A DNA stretch of 64,000 nucleotides from Agrobacterium tumefaciens (GTDB taxonomy: Bacteria > Pseudomonadota > Alphaproteobacteria > Rhizobiales > Rhizobiaceae), in NCBI GenBank assembly GCA_025559845.1, contig CP048469.1, positions 3,268,501 through 3,332,500 of the forward strand, read 5' to 3'. This document shows positions 19,852-28,434 of this stretch, piece by piece. A model generated the notes under the pieces. The model was given only the letters and a program-made list of their open reading frames with translations. It did not search any database and was not told where the DNA came from. Made by a program: the position numbers and the translations under genes. Position 1 is the first letter of the stretch. Every line of letters begins with the position of its first letter.

Positions 19852-20559
19852 TTATGCGATGCCTGCCGCCAGAAGGGCGTGCACGCTTTCGTCGAAGTGC
19901 CGCGCCATCAGCGTCGCGGCTGTCTGAGGGTCGCCTGCGGCAATAGCCTGACCGATAGCGATGTGAAGCTCACCCGCCGCGCGGCGCTGGTCATCCGATG
20001 TCCGGCTTTTCCAGCCGATCGGCCAGGTCTGACGCGTGACATTCTGGAAGGCGCCGAGGATCAATTCAAAGACAGGGTTCTTGGATGCGCGCGCAATTGC
20101 AAGGTGGAAGGCAAGGTCATGTTCCATCACCCTGTCATTGTGACCGAAGTCACTTTTCATCGCATTGGCGTGGCCGAGAATGATCAACGCTTCTTCATCG
20201 GTTCTTCGCAGCGCCGCGAGCGTGACGGTTCTGACTTCGATTGTCCGACGGACGTCATAGATCTGCTGGATGTTGATCTGCTCGGTGTGAATACCGTGTT
20301 CGAACATCAGCGACATGGCGCCGTGATCGAGCGTTGCAACCGTCGCCCTTTTCCCAGGGCTGACGTCGATCAGCCGCATGGCCGACAACGAACGAAATGC
20401 CTCACGCACCACCGTGCGCGAAACGCCTAGCTGCTGCGACAGCGAAAGCTCACTTGGCAACTTTGCGCCGGGCGCAAGCTCATTTTCGCGAATATGGCGT
20501 GTGATTGCGCCAATGGCGCTGCTGACCAAGCCTGTGTCGTGCGGAACTGCGTTATACAT
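19852..20559 (-). CDS. FadR-family (GntR) transcriptional regulator
   Basis: A 235-residue regulator. The N-terminal winged helix (about 10-75; LAPGAKLPSELSLSQQLGVSRTVVREAFRSLSAMRLIDVSPGKRA) is followed by a helical FCD effector domain (about 95-220) with metal-type positions in EHDLAFHLAI and ELHIAIGQAI. It lies directly upstream of the sugar-acid enzyme gene, so it probably senses the substrate. GGAGGAAAA precedes the ATG at 20559. A perfect palindrome lies 10 bases upstream of the start, consistent with autorepression of the two-gene operon. Confidence 0.9.
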   Translation of the reverse strand: MYNAVPHDTGLVSSAIGAITRHIRENELAPGAKLPSELSLSQQLGVSRTVVREAFRSLSAMRLIDVSPGKRATVATLDHGAMSLMFEHGIHTEQINIQQIYDVRRTIEVRTVTLAALRRTDEEALIILGHANAMKSDFGHNDRVMEHDLAFHLAIARASKNPVFELILGAFQNVTRQTWPIGWKSRTSDDQRRAAGELHIAIGQAIAAGDPQTAATLMARHFDESVHALLAAGIA

Positions 20560-20568
20560 TTTTCCTCC

Positions 20569-20585
20569 AACCTGTACGACAGGTT
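20569..20585. promoter_or_regulatory. Palindromic operator candidate of the FadR-type regulator
   Basis: AACCTGTACGACAGGTT is a perfect inverted repeat (7-bp arms, 3-bp centre), a size usual for FadR-type operators. It covers the region just ahead of the ribosome-binding site of the regulator gene. Confidence 0.65.
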
Positions 20586-20676
20586 TATGGAAAATTGCGT
20601 ATCGGATTTCTCGTGCAAACACAAGCCAACAATGCGGCAATTCGTGTAATGACCAGAAACCTTAGCTATGGAGTCG

Positions 20677-21174
20677 TTATTCGAACTCGCGCAGGAAACG
20701 TTTCAACAGCGTATCAAGGGCTGCCTGCTCCTTTTCATCGAGCGGGGCGAGCAGTCTGTGCTGGTTGTCGACATGGGCATTCACGGCGTCCTCAACGACG
20801 GAAAAGCCTTTGTCGGTAAGCGATATCAGCACGCTGCGGCGGTCTTGCGGGTTGTGAACGCGTTCCACAAGGCCAGCCTTTTCGAGCTGGTCGATACGAT
20901 TGGTCATGGTGCCAGAGCTGACCATAGTCATCGCCAGCAGATCGCCGGGTGACAACTGGTAAGGCGCGCCCGCGCGGCGCAAGGTCGCAAGCACATCGAA
21001 GGCGGAAGAGGACAGTCCGTGTTTCAACAGCACGGTCTCCACTTCGCGGCCGAGGTGAATGCTGAGGCGGCGTAGCCGTCCGAGAACACCCATAGGTCCA
21101 ACGTCGAGGTCGGGTCTTTCCTTGCGCCATTGCGCCAGGATCTGGTCGACGCGATCAGCTGTGTCTTTGCTCAT
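20677..21174 (-). CDS. MarR-family transcriptional regulator
   Basis: A 165-residue winged-helix repressor. The DNA-binding region lies about residues 50-120 (SSSAFDVLATLRRAGAPYQLSPGDLLAMTMVSSGTMTNRIDQLEKAGLVERVHNPQDRRSVLISLT in order, with the DRR wing). It is divergent from an EamA exporter gene and two palindromic sites lie in the 81-bp spacer, so it most likely represses both itself and the exporter in the absence of a ligand. The ligand is unknown. Confidence 0.92.
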   Translation of the reverse strand: MSKDTADRVDQILAQWRKERPDLDVGPMGVLGRLRRLSIHLGREVETVLLKHGLSSSAFDVLATLRRAGAPYQLSPGDLLAMTMVSSGTMTNRIDQLEKAGLVERVHNPQDRRSVLISLTDKGFSVVEDAVNAHVDNQHRLLAPLDEKEQAALDTLLKRFLREFE

Positions 21175-21194
21175 CCAACAGGCATATCAACTGA

Positions 21195-21212
21195 TATCTT
21201 GACGTCAAGATA
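21195..21212. promoter_or_regulatory. MarR operator candidate
   Basis: TATCTTGACGTCAAGATA is a perfect 18-bp palindrome between the divergent MarR and exporter genes. A second related site, TATCT-TG-AGATA, lies at 21232-21243 just upstream of the exporter start. Confidence 0.75.
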
Positions 21213-21255
21213 AAAGCAGCGATAATGAATTTATCTTGAGATAGAGATTCTTGAA

Positions 21256-22158
21256 ATGAAGATTAATTCCACATCCACCGCCGATATCCTGCTGACGGCT
21301 CTCGCCCCGGCTGTCTGGGGCAGCACCTACTTCGTCACGACGGAGTTTCTGCCGCAGGGATATCCCCTGCATGTCGCCATGTTGCGAGCGCTTCCCGCTG
21401 GCCTGCTCTTACTGTTGCTGGTGAGAACTTTGCCTCACGGAAAATGGTGGGCACGCAGCCTTCTGCTTGGCGCGCTGAATTTCTCATTTTTCTGGGCAAT
21501 GTTGTTCGTTTCGGCCTATCGACTGCCGGGTGGTGTGGCAGCCACTGTCGGCGCGGTGCAGCCACTGATCGTCATTGTGCTGTCGCGGGTCTTTCTCGAT
21601 ACAGCGGTCCGAAAGCTCGCAGTCGTGGCTGGCTTGATCGGCATGGCTGGTGTGGGTCTTCTTGTGCTGACGCCGGGCGCTGCGTTGGACGGTATCGGTA
21701 TTCTAGCAGGACTGGCTGGCGCTGCGTCCATGGCATTCGGAACGGTATTGACGCGCAAGTGGAAGCCACCGGTCTCCAGCCTCACCTTCACGGCATGGCA
21801 GTTGACCGCAGGCGGCATTTTGCTTGTTCCGGTGGCATTGTTGGTCGAGCCCGCTTTACCGTCGCTGACTGTCGCCAACATCTCTGGCATGGCCTATCTT
21901 GGCCTTGTTGGTGCCGCGCTGACATATCTTCTGTGGTTTCGCGGGCTTTCCCGCATCGAGCCTTCCGCCGCCGCCTCTCTCGGTTTTTTAAGCCCGGTGG
22001 TTGCGACGCTGCTCGGATGGTTGACGCTTGGTCAGAGCCTTGCGCCAACGCAAATTGTCGGTTTCGTCATGGTGCTGGTCAGCGTCTGGCTCAGTCAGAA
22101 AAGCCAGATGCCGCCCAAAATCATAGAGGTGGTTATGCCCACTCGCCCTTACGCATGA
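21256..22158 (+). CDS. EamA/DMT-family exporter
   Basis: A 300-residue inner-membrane protein with ten hydrophobic segments arranged as two EamA repeats (about 10-140 and 150-285). Typical features are APAVWGSTYFVTTEFLP at the start, RALPAG in helix 2, and SAAASLGFLSPVVATLLGWLTLGQSL in the second repeat. Family members export amino acids, metabolites or drugs. It is controlled in all likelihood by the divergent MarR protein. Its last 26 bases overlap the 3' end of the convergent aminopeptidase gene. Confidence 0.9.
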   Translation: MKINSTSTADILLTALAPAVWGSTYFVTTEFLPQGYPLHVAMLRALPAGLLLLLLVRTLPHGKWWARSLLLGALNFSFFWAMLFVSAYRLPGGVAATVGAVQPLIVIVLSRVFLDTAVRKLAVVAGLIGMAGVGLLVLTPGAALDGIGILAGLAGAASMAFGTVLTRKWKPPVSSLTFTAWQLTAGGILLVPVALLVEPALPSLTVANISGMAYLGLVGAALTYLLWFRGLSRIEPSAAASLGFLSPVVATLLGWLTLGQSLAPTQIVGFVMVLVSVWLSQKSQMPPKIIEVVMPTRPYA

Positions 22159-23371
22159 CAGCCACTTTCGATCCGTCAGGCTTGATACCGTCGATGTCGA
22201 CCTTGTTGGAGCCGATCATCCAGTCGATGTGGATGAGACTGGAGTTGCCACCCTGTGCCGTGATCTGCTCGGGTGTCAATGAGGCGCCATCAAGGAAGCA
22301 CTTCGAATAGCATTGACCCAGTGCAATGTGGCAGGAGGCGTTTTCGTCAAACAGCGTGTTATAGAAGAGAATACCGCTGGCGGAGATCGGCGAAGAATGC
22401 GGAACGAGCGCCACCTCACCGAGCCGTCGTGCGCCGTCATCGGTATCGAGAACCTTGTTCAGCACCGCTTCGCCCTTGGAAGCCTTGGCTTCGACAATGC
22501 GTCCACCTTCGAATTTCACCTGAATGTCATCAATCAGCGTACCCTGATGTGAGAGGGGCTTGGTGCTGGAAACATATCCATCGACACGCAACGCGTGCGG
22601 CGTGGTGAAGACTTCCTCGGTTGGAATGTTCGGGTTGCAGGTTACGCCGTTTTTCGCAGTGGAGGCGCCACCGTGCCATTCATGTCCATCTGCAAGGCCG
22701 ATCGTTACATCGGTGCCGGGGCCGGTGAAATGCAACGAGGCGAACCGTTCGCCATTGAGCCATTTCGAACGCTTTGCAAGATTGGCGTTGTGGTCGGCCC
22801 ATGCGGCAACCGGATCGGCAAGATCGACACGCGACGCGGCGAAGATGGCGTCGGCCAGTTTCTTTACGGCCTCATCTTCCGGCAGGTCAGGGAAGACCTG
22901 TTTTGCCCAGGATGGGTTCGGATAGGAGATGATGTTCCAGTTGATGTCGAAGTTGGAAATCTTCTCGAGCGCCGGTTTATAGGCGGTGGAGTTGGCCTTG
23001 TTGGCACGTGCGACCTTGGCCGGATCTTCGTTGGCCAGCAGCATCGGGTTGTCACCGGCAATCGCCAGACGCGCAGCGCCATTGGCGTAAGCTTTGGCCA
23101 TGCCCTCGTAAAGCCAGCTCGAGGCCCTGTCGAAATTCGCATCGCTTGCATGGCGATAGCGTGCAAGCGTGGTTTCCTCATCGGAATAGAAGGTGGTGAC
23201 GAGACCGCTGCCAGCCATATAGGCGTGTTTCGTCAAAAGGCGCACCAGCGGCAGTGCCGCCATTGGCGCGGTAATCACCAGATCCTGATCTTTTTGCAAT
23301 TGCAGGCCAACCTTGATGGCAACTTCTGCGAGTTTTTCGAGTTTGACGGGATCGATGGGGGAAACGGTCAT
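22133..23371 (-). CDS. Aminopeptidase, M29 family
   Basis: A 412-residue metallo-aminopeptidase of the AmpS/PepS (M29) family, acting in the cytoplasm on N-terminal residues of peptides. The sequence runs colinear with the family from KLAEVAIKVGLQLQKDQDLVITAP through GTDVTIGLADGHEW and ALRVDGYVSSTKPLSHQGTLID to the metal-binding C-terminal part VALVPHSSPISASGILFYNTLFDENASCHIALG and SLIHIDWMIGS. The ATG at 23371 gives the standard start. It stands alone. Confidence 0.92.
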   Translation of the reverse strand: MTVSPIDPVKLEKLAEVAIKVGLQLQKDQDLVITAPMAALPLVRLLTKHAYMAGSGLVTTFYSDEETTLARYRHASDANFDRASSWLYEGMAKAYANGAARLAIAGDNPMLLANEDPAKVARANKANSTAYKPALEKISNFDINWNIISYPNPSWAKQVFPDLPEDEAVKKLADAIFAASRVDLADPVAAWADHNANLAKRSKWLNGERFASLHFTGPGTDVTIGLADGHEWHGGASTAKNGVTCNPNIPTEEVFTTPHALRVDGYVSSTKPLSHQGTLIDDIQVKFEGGRIVEAKASKGEAVLNKVLDTDDGARRLGEVALVPHSSPISASGILFYNTLFDENASCHIALGQCYSKCFLDGASLTPEQITAQGGNSSLIHIDWMIGSNKVDIDGIKPDGSKVAVMRKGEWA

Positions 23372-23466
23372 GATCAGCCTTCGTATATTTGCATGAAGAG
23401 TGCCGAACCATAGCCCATCCGTCGTGAAAGCCAAATGCTTTCAAGGCGTGTGGCTCGACAGGATCG

Positions 23467-23943
23467 TCAATCGCTGACGAGCGGCGCAGCTTCGGCTTTG
23501 AGTGCCTTCATTGCGTCCTGAGGCGAGAGCCTGATCTGCAGGCCGCGTTGCCCACCATTCATGTAGACATAGCCGTGATCCATGGCCTCCGCCTCGATGG
23601 CGGTCGGCACGAGTTTCTTCTGGCCGAAAGGACTGATGCCTCCCACATGATATCCCGTGGCGCGTTCGGCATCAGCGGGTTTCATCATGTTGGCGGATTT
23701 GCCGCCGAAGGCTACAGCCAGCTTCTTCATGCTGACCTCGCGGTCGGAAGGCACGACAACGCAGACCGGCTTGCCATCGACCTCGGCCATCAGGGTCTTC
23801 AGCACGAGGTGAGGTGGCTCGCCGATAGCCTCGGCAGCCTGAAGACCGATACGATCGGCATTCGGGTCATATTCATAAGTGACCGTGGTGAATGAGACGC
23901 CGACTTTCACGAGCATCTGGGTGGCGCGTGTGCTCTTCGACAT
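23467..23943 (-). CDS. ybaK: Cys-tRNA(Pro) deacylase, YbaK/EbsC type
   Basis: A 158-residue editing protein. YbaK hydrolyses Cys-tRNA-Pro mischarged by prolyl-tRNA synthetase. The family pattern is clear: MLVKVGVSFTTVTYEYDP, GEPPHLVLKTLMAEVDGKPVCVVVPSDREVSMKKLA with the substrate-binding lysine after HLVL, and YHVGGISPFGQKK. It is followed closely upstream by the ArsC-like gene on the same strand (11 bases), with which it forms an operon. Confidence 0.93.
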   Translation of the reverse strand: MSKSTRATQMLVKVGVSFTTVTYEYDPNADRIGLQAAEAIGEPPHLVLKTLMAEVDGKPVCVVVPSDREVSMKKLAVAFGGKSANMMKPADAERATGYHVGGISPFGQKKLVPTAIEAEAMDHGYVYMNGGQRGLQIRLSPQDAMKALKAEAAPLVSD

Positions 23944-23954
23944 GACGCAGCCGC

Positions 23955-24302
23955 TCAGCCGAACAGGGCTGCATAGGTTTCCGGCTTGAAGCCGACGGTG
24001 ATCTTGCCCTTTGCCTCAAGCACCGGACGCTTGATCATCGATGGTTGTGCGAGCATCAGCGAGATTGCCTTCTCGCGCGTCAGGTCGGCCTTGTCGGCAT
24101 CATCAAGCTTCTTGAACGTCGTGCCAGCCCGATTGAGAACTGTTTCCCATCCTGCTGCATCACACCAGCTTTCAAGGTGCACCTTGTCGATACCCGACGC
24201 CTTGTAGTCGTGGAAGGCGTACTCGGTGCCGTTCGCTTCAAGCCATGTCCGGGCTTTCTTCATCGTGTCGCAATTCTTGATGCCAAAGATGGTGACGGTC
24301 AT
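23955..24302 (-). CDS. ArsC-family thioredoxin-fold protein (YffB/Spx type)
   Basis: A 115-residue thioredoxin-fold protein. IFGIKNCDTMKKARTWLE carries the single N-terminal cysteine of the family, and SMIKRPVLEAKGKITVGFKPETY is the usual C-terminal pattern. Members are called arsenate reductases, but this subgroup (YffB) is better regarded as a glutathione-dependent reductase of unknown substrate. The ATG at 24302 is preferred because longer readings add unrelated sequence. It precedes ybaK by 11 bases. Confidence 0.85.
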   Translation of the reverse strand: MTVTIFGIKNCDTMKKARTWLEANGTEYAFHDYKASGIDKVHLESWCDAAGWETVLNRAGTTFKKLDDADKADLTREKAISLMLAQPSMIKRPVLEAKGKITVGFKPETYAALFG

Positions 24303-24500
24303 GGAATGCCTGCCTGTTCGAGTTCCGTGTCCGAGTGGCATAACAAACTGGGCGCGCAATGCAATGCTGCTCGTTTTTGCAGCTTCAGCAGGCACATTAT
24401 CTTCGAGGATGCATATTTATGCATAGCTCTGCTGCTTGATCCTGCATTGTAAGCAGCTGCTTTTATACCCATTATCTGAGCATCAAAGATGGAGAGAAAA

Positions 24501-24668
24501 ATGCGTTCCGTTGCAAAGACATCGCGTAAGTTTTTTGGTGAAACCTTCGCCGTATTCGGCGCAGCAATGGCTGTCTCGGCTGCCGTTCGCGCTCATCGCA
24601 AGCCTGCTGGCGCAGACTTGGAAACCCTCGGTATCGATTCCAAGGCTTTCGACAAGGTTCAGCTCTAA
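24501..24668 (+). CDS. Small basic protein, unknown function
   Basis: A 55-codon frame beginning MRSVAKTSRKFFGETF with GGAGAG 6 bases upstream. It has one hydrophobic stretch (about 15-29, FAVFGAAMAVSAAVRAH) followed by a hydrophilic tail ending DSKAFDKVQL. Codon use is like that of its neighbours and the coding frame has strong third-position GC. I do not recognise the family; it could be a small membrane-associated protein. It is isolated, with a hairpin 40 bases downstream. Confidence 0.6.
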   Translation: MRSVAKTSRKFFGETFAVFGAAMAVSAAVRAHRKPAGADLETLGIDSKAFDKVQL

Positions 24669-24707
24669 TACCCGCAACGGCGGGGTTAGACTACCTCGCC
24701 CTGGATT

Positions 24708-24730
24708 GTGCGCCTTTAACATAGGCGCAC
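24708..24730 (+). terminator. Hairpin after the small protein gene, possible terminator
   Basis: Arms GTGCGCCT and AGGCGCAC with a 7-base loop. No proper T-run follows (TCGTTGAG), so termination is uncertain. A smaller hairpin, CCCGC/GCGGG, lies at 24671-24684. Confidence 0.4.
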
Positions 24731-24804
24731 TCGTTGAGAGCTGTTAAAAGTGCACGTTGATTGCTCCGTGCCAAAATCCCTCCGGGTGGCTCGTAGTCAG
24801 TTTT

Positions 24805-25527
24805 TTATACATCCGATGCCGAGTGGCTCTGTATGTCAGAGCCTTGCAAGATAAGTTGTCGTGCAGGTCGCTCGTAATCGTTCGCTTGCGCGGATAGCGA
24901 CCATCGTCCCAACTCGTCGTGTCGCGTCAGCCCGTTGTGGCTATAAACCAGCACAAAATCGTCCGCTGTCCAATGATAGGGTTGCTCAATCGACATCGTG
25001 TCGATCTTCCCGCATCCGTAAATCGTCGTGATGTGCGGAACGACCGGCTGGAATGGCACAAATGGCAGGTTGCGTCGCCGTAGCTGCCGCTGAAGAAGTC
25101 TCGCAAGGCCTTCAATTTCGGGGATGTCTTGACTGCTTTTCAGGACATGGCTGCTGCGGTTGCCGAAGACAGCACATCTGTCTAGGGTCACGGGAAATGG
25201 CCGGCCGCTGATCCCGTCCATCGCCTTGCGGATTCTGCTGATCAAACTTTCGGGAATTGCCCCAAAACATCCGACGCAAAAGAGCGTGATGTGCAGCAGG
25301 TCGGCAGGGTAGGCTTTCCGGCGTGTACGGCCCTCCGCATGGCGGCACGCGTCCGCAAAAATCTGTTCGCTCAACGGCTGCGGCGGCTTTAACAAAAACA
25401 ACAGCTTGCTCAGGAAGCGCACATTAAATCGCGCTTGCCGGGCTGACTGCGTCCAGTTGAAACAAAGCTGGTCGGAAACCGTTTCATCGCTCGATAGGTA
25501 AACCATGACGATGCTCCGTGGCTTCAT
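24805..25527 (-). CDS. 2H phosphoesterase (LigT / 2'-5' RNA ligase-like)
   Basis: A 240-residue protein with the two HxT motifs of the 2H phosphoesterase fold: HITLF at about residue 83 and HITTIY at about residue 169. Such enzymes open cyclic phosphodiesters, including 2',3'-cyclic RNA ends. The body between (FPVTLDRCAVFGNRSSHVL and LQRQLRRRNLPFVPF) fits the bacterial LigT group. The protein is rich in arginine and has no operon partner. It lies just downstream of guaA in the same direction. Confidence 0.78.
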   Translation of the reverse strand: MKPRSIVMVYLSSDETVSDQLCFNWTQSARQARFNVRFLSKLLFLLKPPQPLSEQIFADACRHAEGRTRRKAYPADLLHITLFCVGCFGAIPESLISRIRKAMDGISGRPFPVTLDRCAVFGNRSSHVLKSSQDIPEIEGLARLLQRQLRRRNLPFVPFQPVVPHITTIYGCGKIDTMSIEQPYHWTADDFVLVYSHNGLTRHDELGRWSLSAQANDYERPARQLILQGSDIQSHSASDV

Positions 25528-25583
25528 GCCAAGGTCGTCATAATATCATCCGGCGACAGAAATTTAAAGAACAAAAAGAGAAC

Positions 25584-25603
25584 AAAAGCGGAGAAAACTC
25601 CGC
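25584..25603 (-). terminator. Intrinsic terminator of guaA
   Basis: On the minus strand GCGGAG, a TTTT loop and CTCCGC are followed by TTTTGTTC, 8 bases after the guaA stop. Confidence 0.75.
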
Positions 25604-25610
25604 CTTCTGC

Positions 25611-27188
25611 CTATTCCCACTCGATGGTACCTGGCGGCTTCGAGGTGACGTCGTAGACGACGCGGTTGATGCCCTTCACTTCGTTGATGATGCGGGTTGC
25701 CGCGCGACCAAGGAAGTTCATGTCGTAAGGGTAGAAATCTGCCGTCATGCCGTCCACCGACGTGACAGCGCGCAGGGCGCAGACGAAATCATAGGTACGG
25801 TAGTCGCCCATGACGCCCACGGTCTGTACCGGCAGCAGCACGGCGAAAGCCTGCCAGATGGTGTCGTAGAGACCGGCCTTGCGGATTTCATCGAGGTAGA
25901 TGGCATCTGCCTTGCGCAGGATGTCGAGCTTTTCGCGCGTTACGGCGCCGGGGCAGCGGATCGCCAGACCCGGACCAGGGAAGGGATGGCGGCCGATGAA
26001 GCTGTCCGGCAGGCCGAGTTCCCGGCCAAGTGCACGAACCTCATCCTTGAACAGCTCGCGAAGCGGCTCCACCAGCTTCATGTTCATGCGTTCCGGCAAG
26101 CCGCCGACATTGTGGTGGCTCTTGATCGTCACCGATGGACCGCCGGAGAAGGAAACGCTTTCGATAACGTCAGGGTAAAGCGTGCCCTGTGCCAGGAAGC
26201 TCGGAGCCCCCTTGCCGTCAGCAGCGATCTTTGCAGCTTCGGCCTCAAAGACTTCAATGAACAGGCGGCCGATGGTCTTGCGCTTTACTTCCGGATCGGA
26301 AACGCCCGCCAATTCCGTGAGGAAGAGGTCGGAGGCGTCGACGTGCACCAGCGGAATGTTATAGTGATCGCGGAACATGCCAACGACCTGTTCGCTTTCG
26401 GCCATACGCATCAAGCCGTGGTCGACATAGATGCAGGTCAACTGGTCACCGATCGCCTCATGGATGAGGACGGCTGCAACCGAGGAATCCACGCCGCCGG
26501 AGAGGCCGCAGATCACACGCTCAGTGCCAACCTGTTCGCGGATCTTGCGGATCATTTCGGCGCGATAGGCGGACATGGTCCAATCGGACTTCAGCCCGAC
26601 GATCTTGTGCACGAAGTTGGAAAGAAGCTTTGCCCCGTCAGGCGTATGCACCACTTCCGGATGGAACATGGTGGTGTAATAGCGACGCTCTTCGTTGACG
26701 GCGATAGCAAAAGGCGCATTTTCGGAGGTCGCGGCTACTTCGAAGCCTTCCGGAAGTTGCGTAACGCGGTCGCCATGGCTCATCCATACCGGATAGCTGC
26801 CACCCACGTCCCAGAAACCTTCGAACAGCGGGCTTGCCTTCTTGATGTCGATGTCGGCGCGACCGAATTCTGCGGCGTGACCACCTTCCACGACACCGCC
26901 AAGCTGGGTGCAGAGTGTCTGCTGGCCGTAGCAGATGCCGAGGATCGGAATGCCGGCATCAAATACCGCCTGCGGTGCGCGGGGGCTGCCTTCAGCCGTT
27001 ACCGATGCCGGGCCGCCGGAGAAGATCACGCCTTTCGGCTGCAACTTCTCAAAAGCTTCCGCTGCGTTCTGGAACGGGTGAATTTCACAATAGACGCCGG
27101 CTTCGCGTACACGGCGCGCAATAAGCTGCGTCACCTGGCTGCCGAAATCGATGATGAGAATGCTGTCGGGATGGGCTATCTGGGTCAT
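25611..27188 (-). CDS. guaA: GMP synthase (glutamine-hydrolysing)
   Basis: A 525-residue enzyme that aminates XMP to GMP. The glutaminase domain (about 1-205) has the nucleophile in GICYGQQ and a His-Glu pair in [12 protein letters not shown]. The ATP-pyrophosphatase domain (about 206-400) begins with the P-loop [14 protein letters not shown]. The C-terminal dimerisation domain ends in [13 protein letters not shown], as in other bacteria. It is monocistronic, with its own terminator and with the nucleosidase gene upstream on the same strand. Confidence 0.97.
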   Translation of the reverse strand: MTQIAHPDSILIIDFGSQVTQLIARRVREAGVYCEIHPFQNAAEAFEKLQPKGVIFSGGPASVTAEGSPRAPQAVFDAGIPILGICYGQQTLCTQLGGVVEGGHAAEFGRADIDIKKASPLFEGFWDVGGSYPVWMSHGDRVTQLPEGFEVAATSENAPFAIAVNEERRYYTTMFHPEVVHTPDGAKLLSNFVHKIVGLKSDWTMSAYRAEMIRKIREQVGTERVICGLSGGVDSSVAAVLIHEAIGDQLTCIYVDHGLMRMAESEQVVGMFRDHYNIPLVHVDASDLFLTELAGVSDPEVKRKTIGRLFIEVFEAEAAKIAADGKGAPSFLAQGTLYPDVIESVSFSGGPSVTIKSHHNVGGLPERMNMKLVEPLRELFKDEVRALGRELGLPDSFIGRHPFPGPGLAIRCPGAVTREKLDILRKADAIYLDEIRKAGLYDTIWQAFAVLLPVQTVGVMGDYRTYDFVCALRAVTSVDGMTADFYPYDMNFLGRAATRIINEVKGINRVVYDVTSKPPGTIEWE

Positions 27189-27271
27189 GGCGAGCCTTTA
27201 AAGAAAACCGGGGCTTTAGGCAACCCGTCAGTTGCCCTGAAAAGCCAGAAAATATGCGGTTGCGCAAGGCG

Positions 27272-27910
27272 TCAGAGCGCGATCGCACCGTCTTTGATCG
27301 CGAGGCTGAGCTTGTCGATGCTCTCCGCCAGCTTTTCATCGATGATATGCAGATACTCGGTTCAGTCGTCGATGTGGTTCACGTCTGCCTTGCCATCGGA
27401 AATGCCACGCAGACCGATCAACGGAACCCCGAAGCGCTGACAGGCGCGTAGCACAGCATAGGTTTCCATCTCCACCATGTCCGCATCGATGAGATCATAG
27501 GCTGCGCCTGAAACGACATTTCCACCGGTCGAGAGCCGTGCCTCGGGTATGCCGGGTATGCGCAGGGGAAGGGCAATCTCCGCCGGCAGATCGAGAAAAG
27601 GTGTTCTTCCTTTTTCAAAACCGAAAGCGGATGCGTCCATGTCGCGCCACGAAACCGAAGCAACCTGATAGACTGATGTTTGCTCAAGCGTCTTCGATCC
27701 GGCCGAACCGAGGGATACAACGAGGTCCGGCAGATGGTCGGCGGCATCAAGTCCAGTCAGGACGGCCGTAACCGAAATCGCAGCCTCGACAGGTCCCACA
27801 CCGATCATCAGCGGCGACATGCGGGCCTGCAGGTGCGGGCCATATTCGGCAGGCGCAGCCATGACGAAAAGAACGGATTTGCCGGCGACATGCTGGAGAC
27901 TGTAGCTCAT
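27272..27910 (-). pseudogene. Methylthioadenosine/S-adenosylhomocysteine nucleosidase, interrupted by TGA
   Basis: The frame from 27910 encodes a nucleosidase-like protein with PDLVVSLGSAGSKT, VEMETYAVLRAC (catalytic acid) and GLRGISDGKADVNHIDD. After that DD a TGA stands at 27362-27364. The same frame continues without interruption as TEYLHIIDEKLAESIDKL to a TGA at 27272, giving 29 more residues that finish the domain. TGG (Trp) at that position would restore a 212-residue protein. The truncated 182-residue form keeps the catalytic residues but loses the last helix. It starts in a 4-base overlap with the thioesterase gene. Confidence 0.8.
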
Positions 27911-28356
27911 CCGGTGATATCCTCGCGGCCCTTCATGACCATCATGGTTCCGGTCATCGAGGCGATCAGTTTGGCCGGGCCATCGGAAATTGCATAGGCG
28001 CGTCCATCCGCGACAATAAGATTGCTTCCCGGTTTGATGATTTCGCCGCGGAACAGAAAGCGCTCGCCACGTCCAGGCGACATCAGGTTGACCTTGAACT
28101 CGATAGTCAGCAATGAGGCTTCAGGTTCAATGATCGTATAGGCGGCGTAGGTGCAGGCCGTATCGAGACCGGCAGCAATCACGCCCGCGTGCAATATACC
28201 ATGCTGCTGCGTCAGTTTTTCGTGAAAGGGAAGTTCTATTTCCACCAGGCGATGCTCGATACGAGCAATCGATGCATCGATGGCCTGCACAACGCCCTGC
28301 CGTGCAAAGCTTTTTTCTATCCTCTGACGAAAATCGCCCGGATCGGTGATCTCCAT
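27907..28356 (-). CDS. PaaI-type hotdog thioesterase
   Basis: A 149-residue hotdog-fold protein. The typical segment QQHGILHAGVIAAGLDTACTYAAY holds the glycine/acid positions used in acyl-CoA hydrolysis, followed by LTIEFKVNLMSPGRGERFLFRGEIIKPGSNLIVADGRAYA. The substrate is unknown; relatives hydrolyse aromatic or medium-chain acyl-CoAs. The downstream nucleosidase start overlaps its stop by 4 bases, so the two are co-translated. Confidence 0.87.
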   Translation of the reverse strand: MEITDPGDFRQRIEKSFARQGVVQAIDASIARIEHRLVEIELPFHEKLTQQHGILHAGVIAAGLDTACTYAAYTIIEPEASLLTIEFKVNLMSPGRGERFLFRGEIIKPGSNLIVADGRAYAISDGPAKLIASMTGTMMVMKGREDITG

Positions 28357-28434
28357 GCCCCGCCTGTCCGCTCTATCCTGTCCTTAGACAGACATGGCGC
28401 GTGGTGATGGACAAGGCAAGGGGAGTTCCCGGAT

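Noticed and set aside
25518..27440. A 640-codon open frame on the plus strand opposite guaA
   Set aside because: It mirrors the guaA codon pattern on the opposite strand; the guaA product is complete and recognisable, and the antisense product has no family features.
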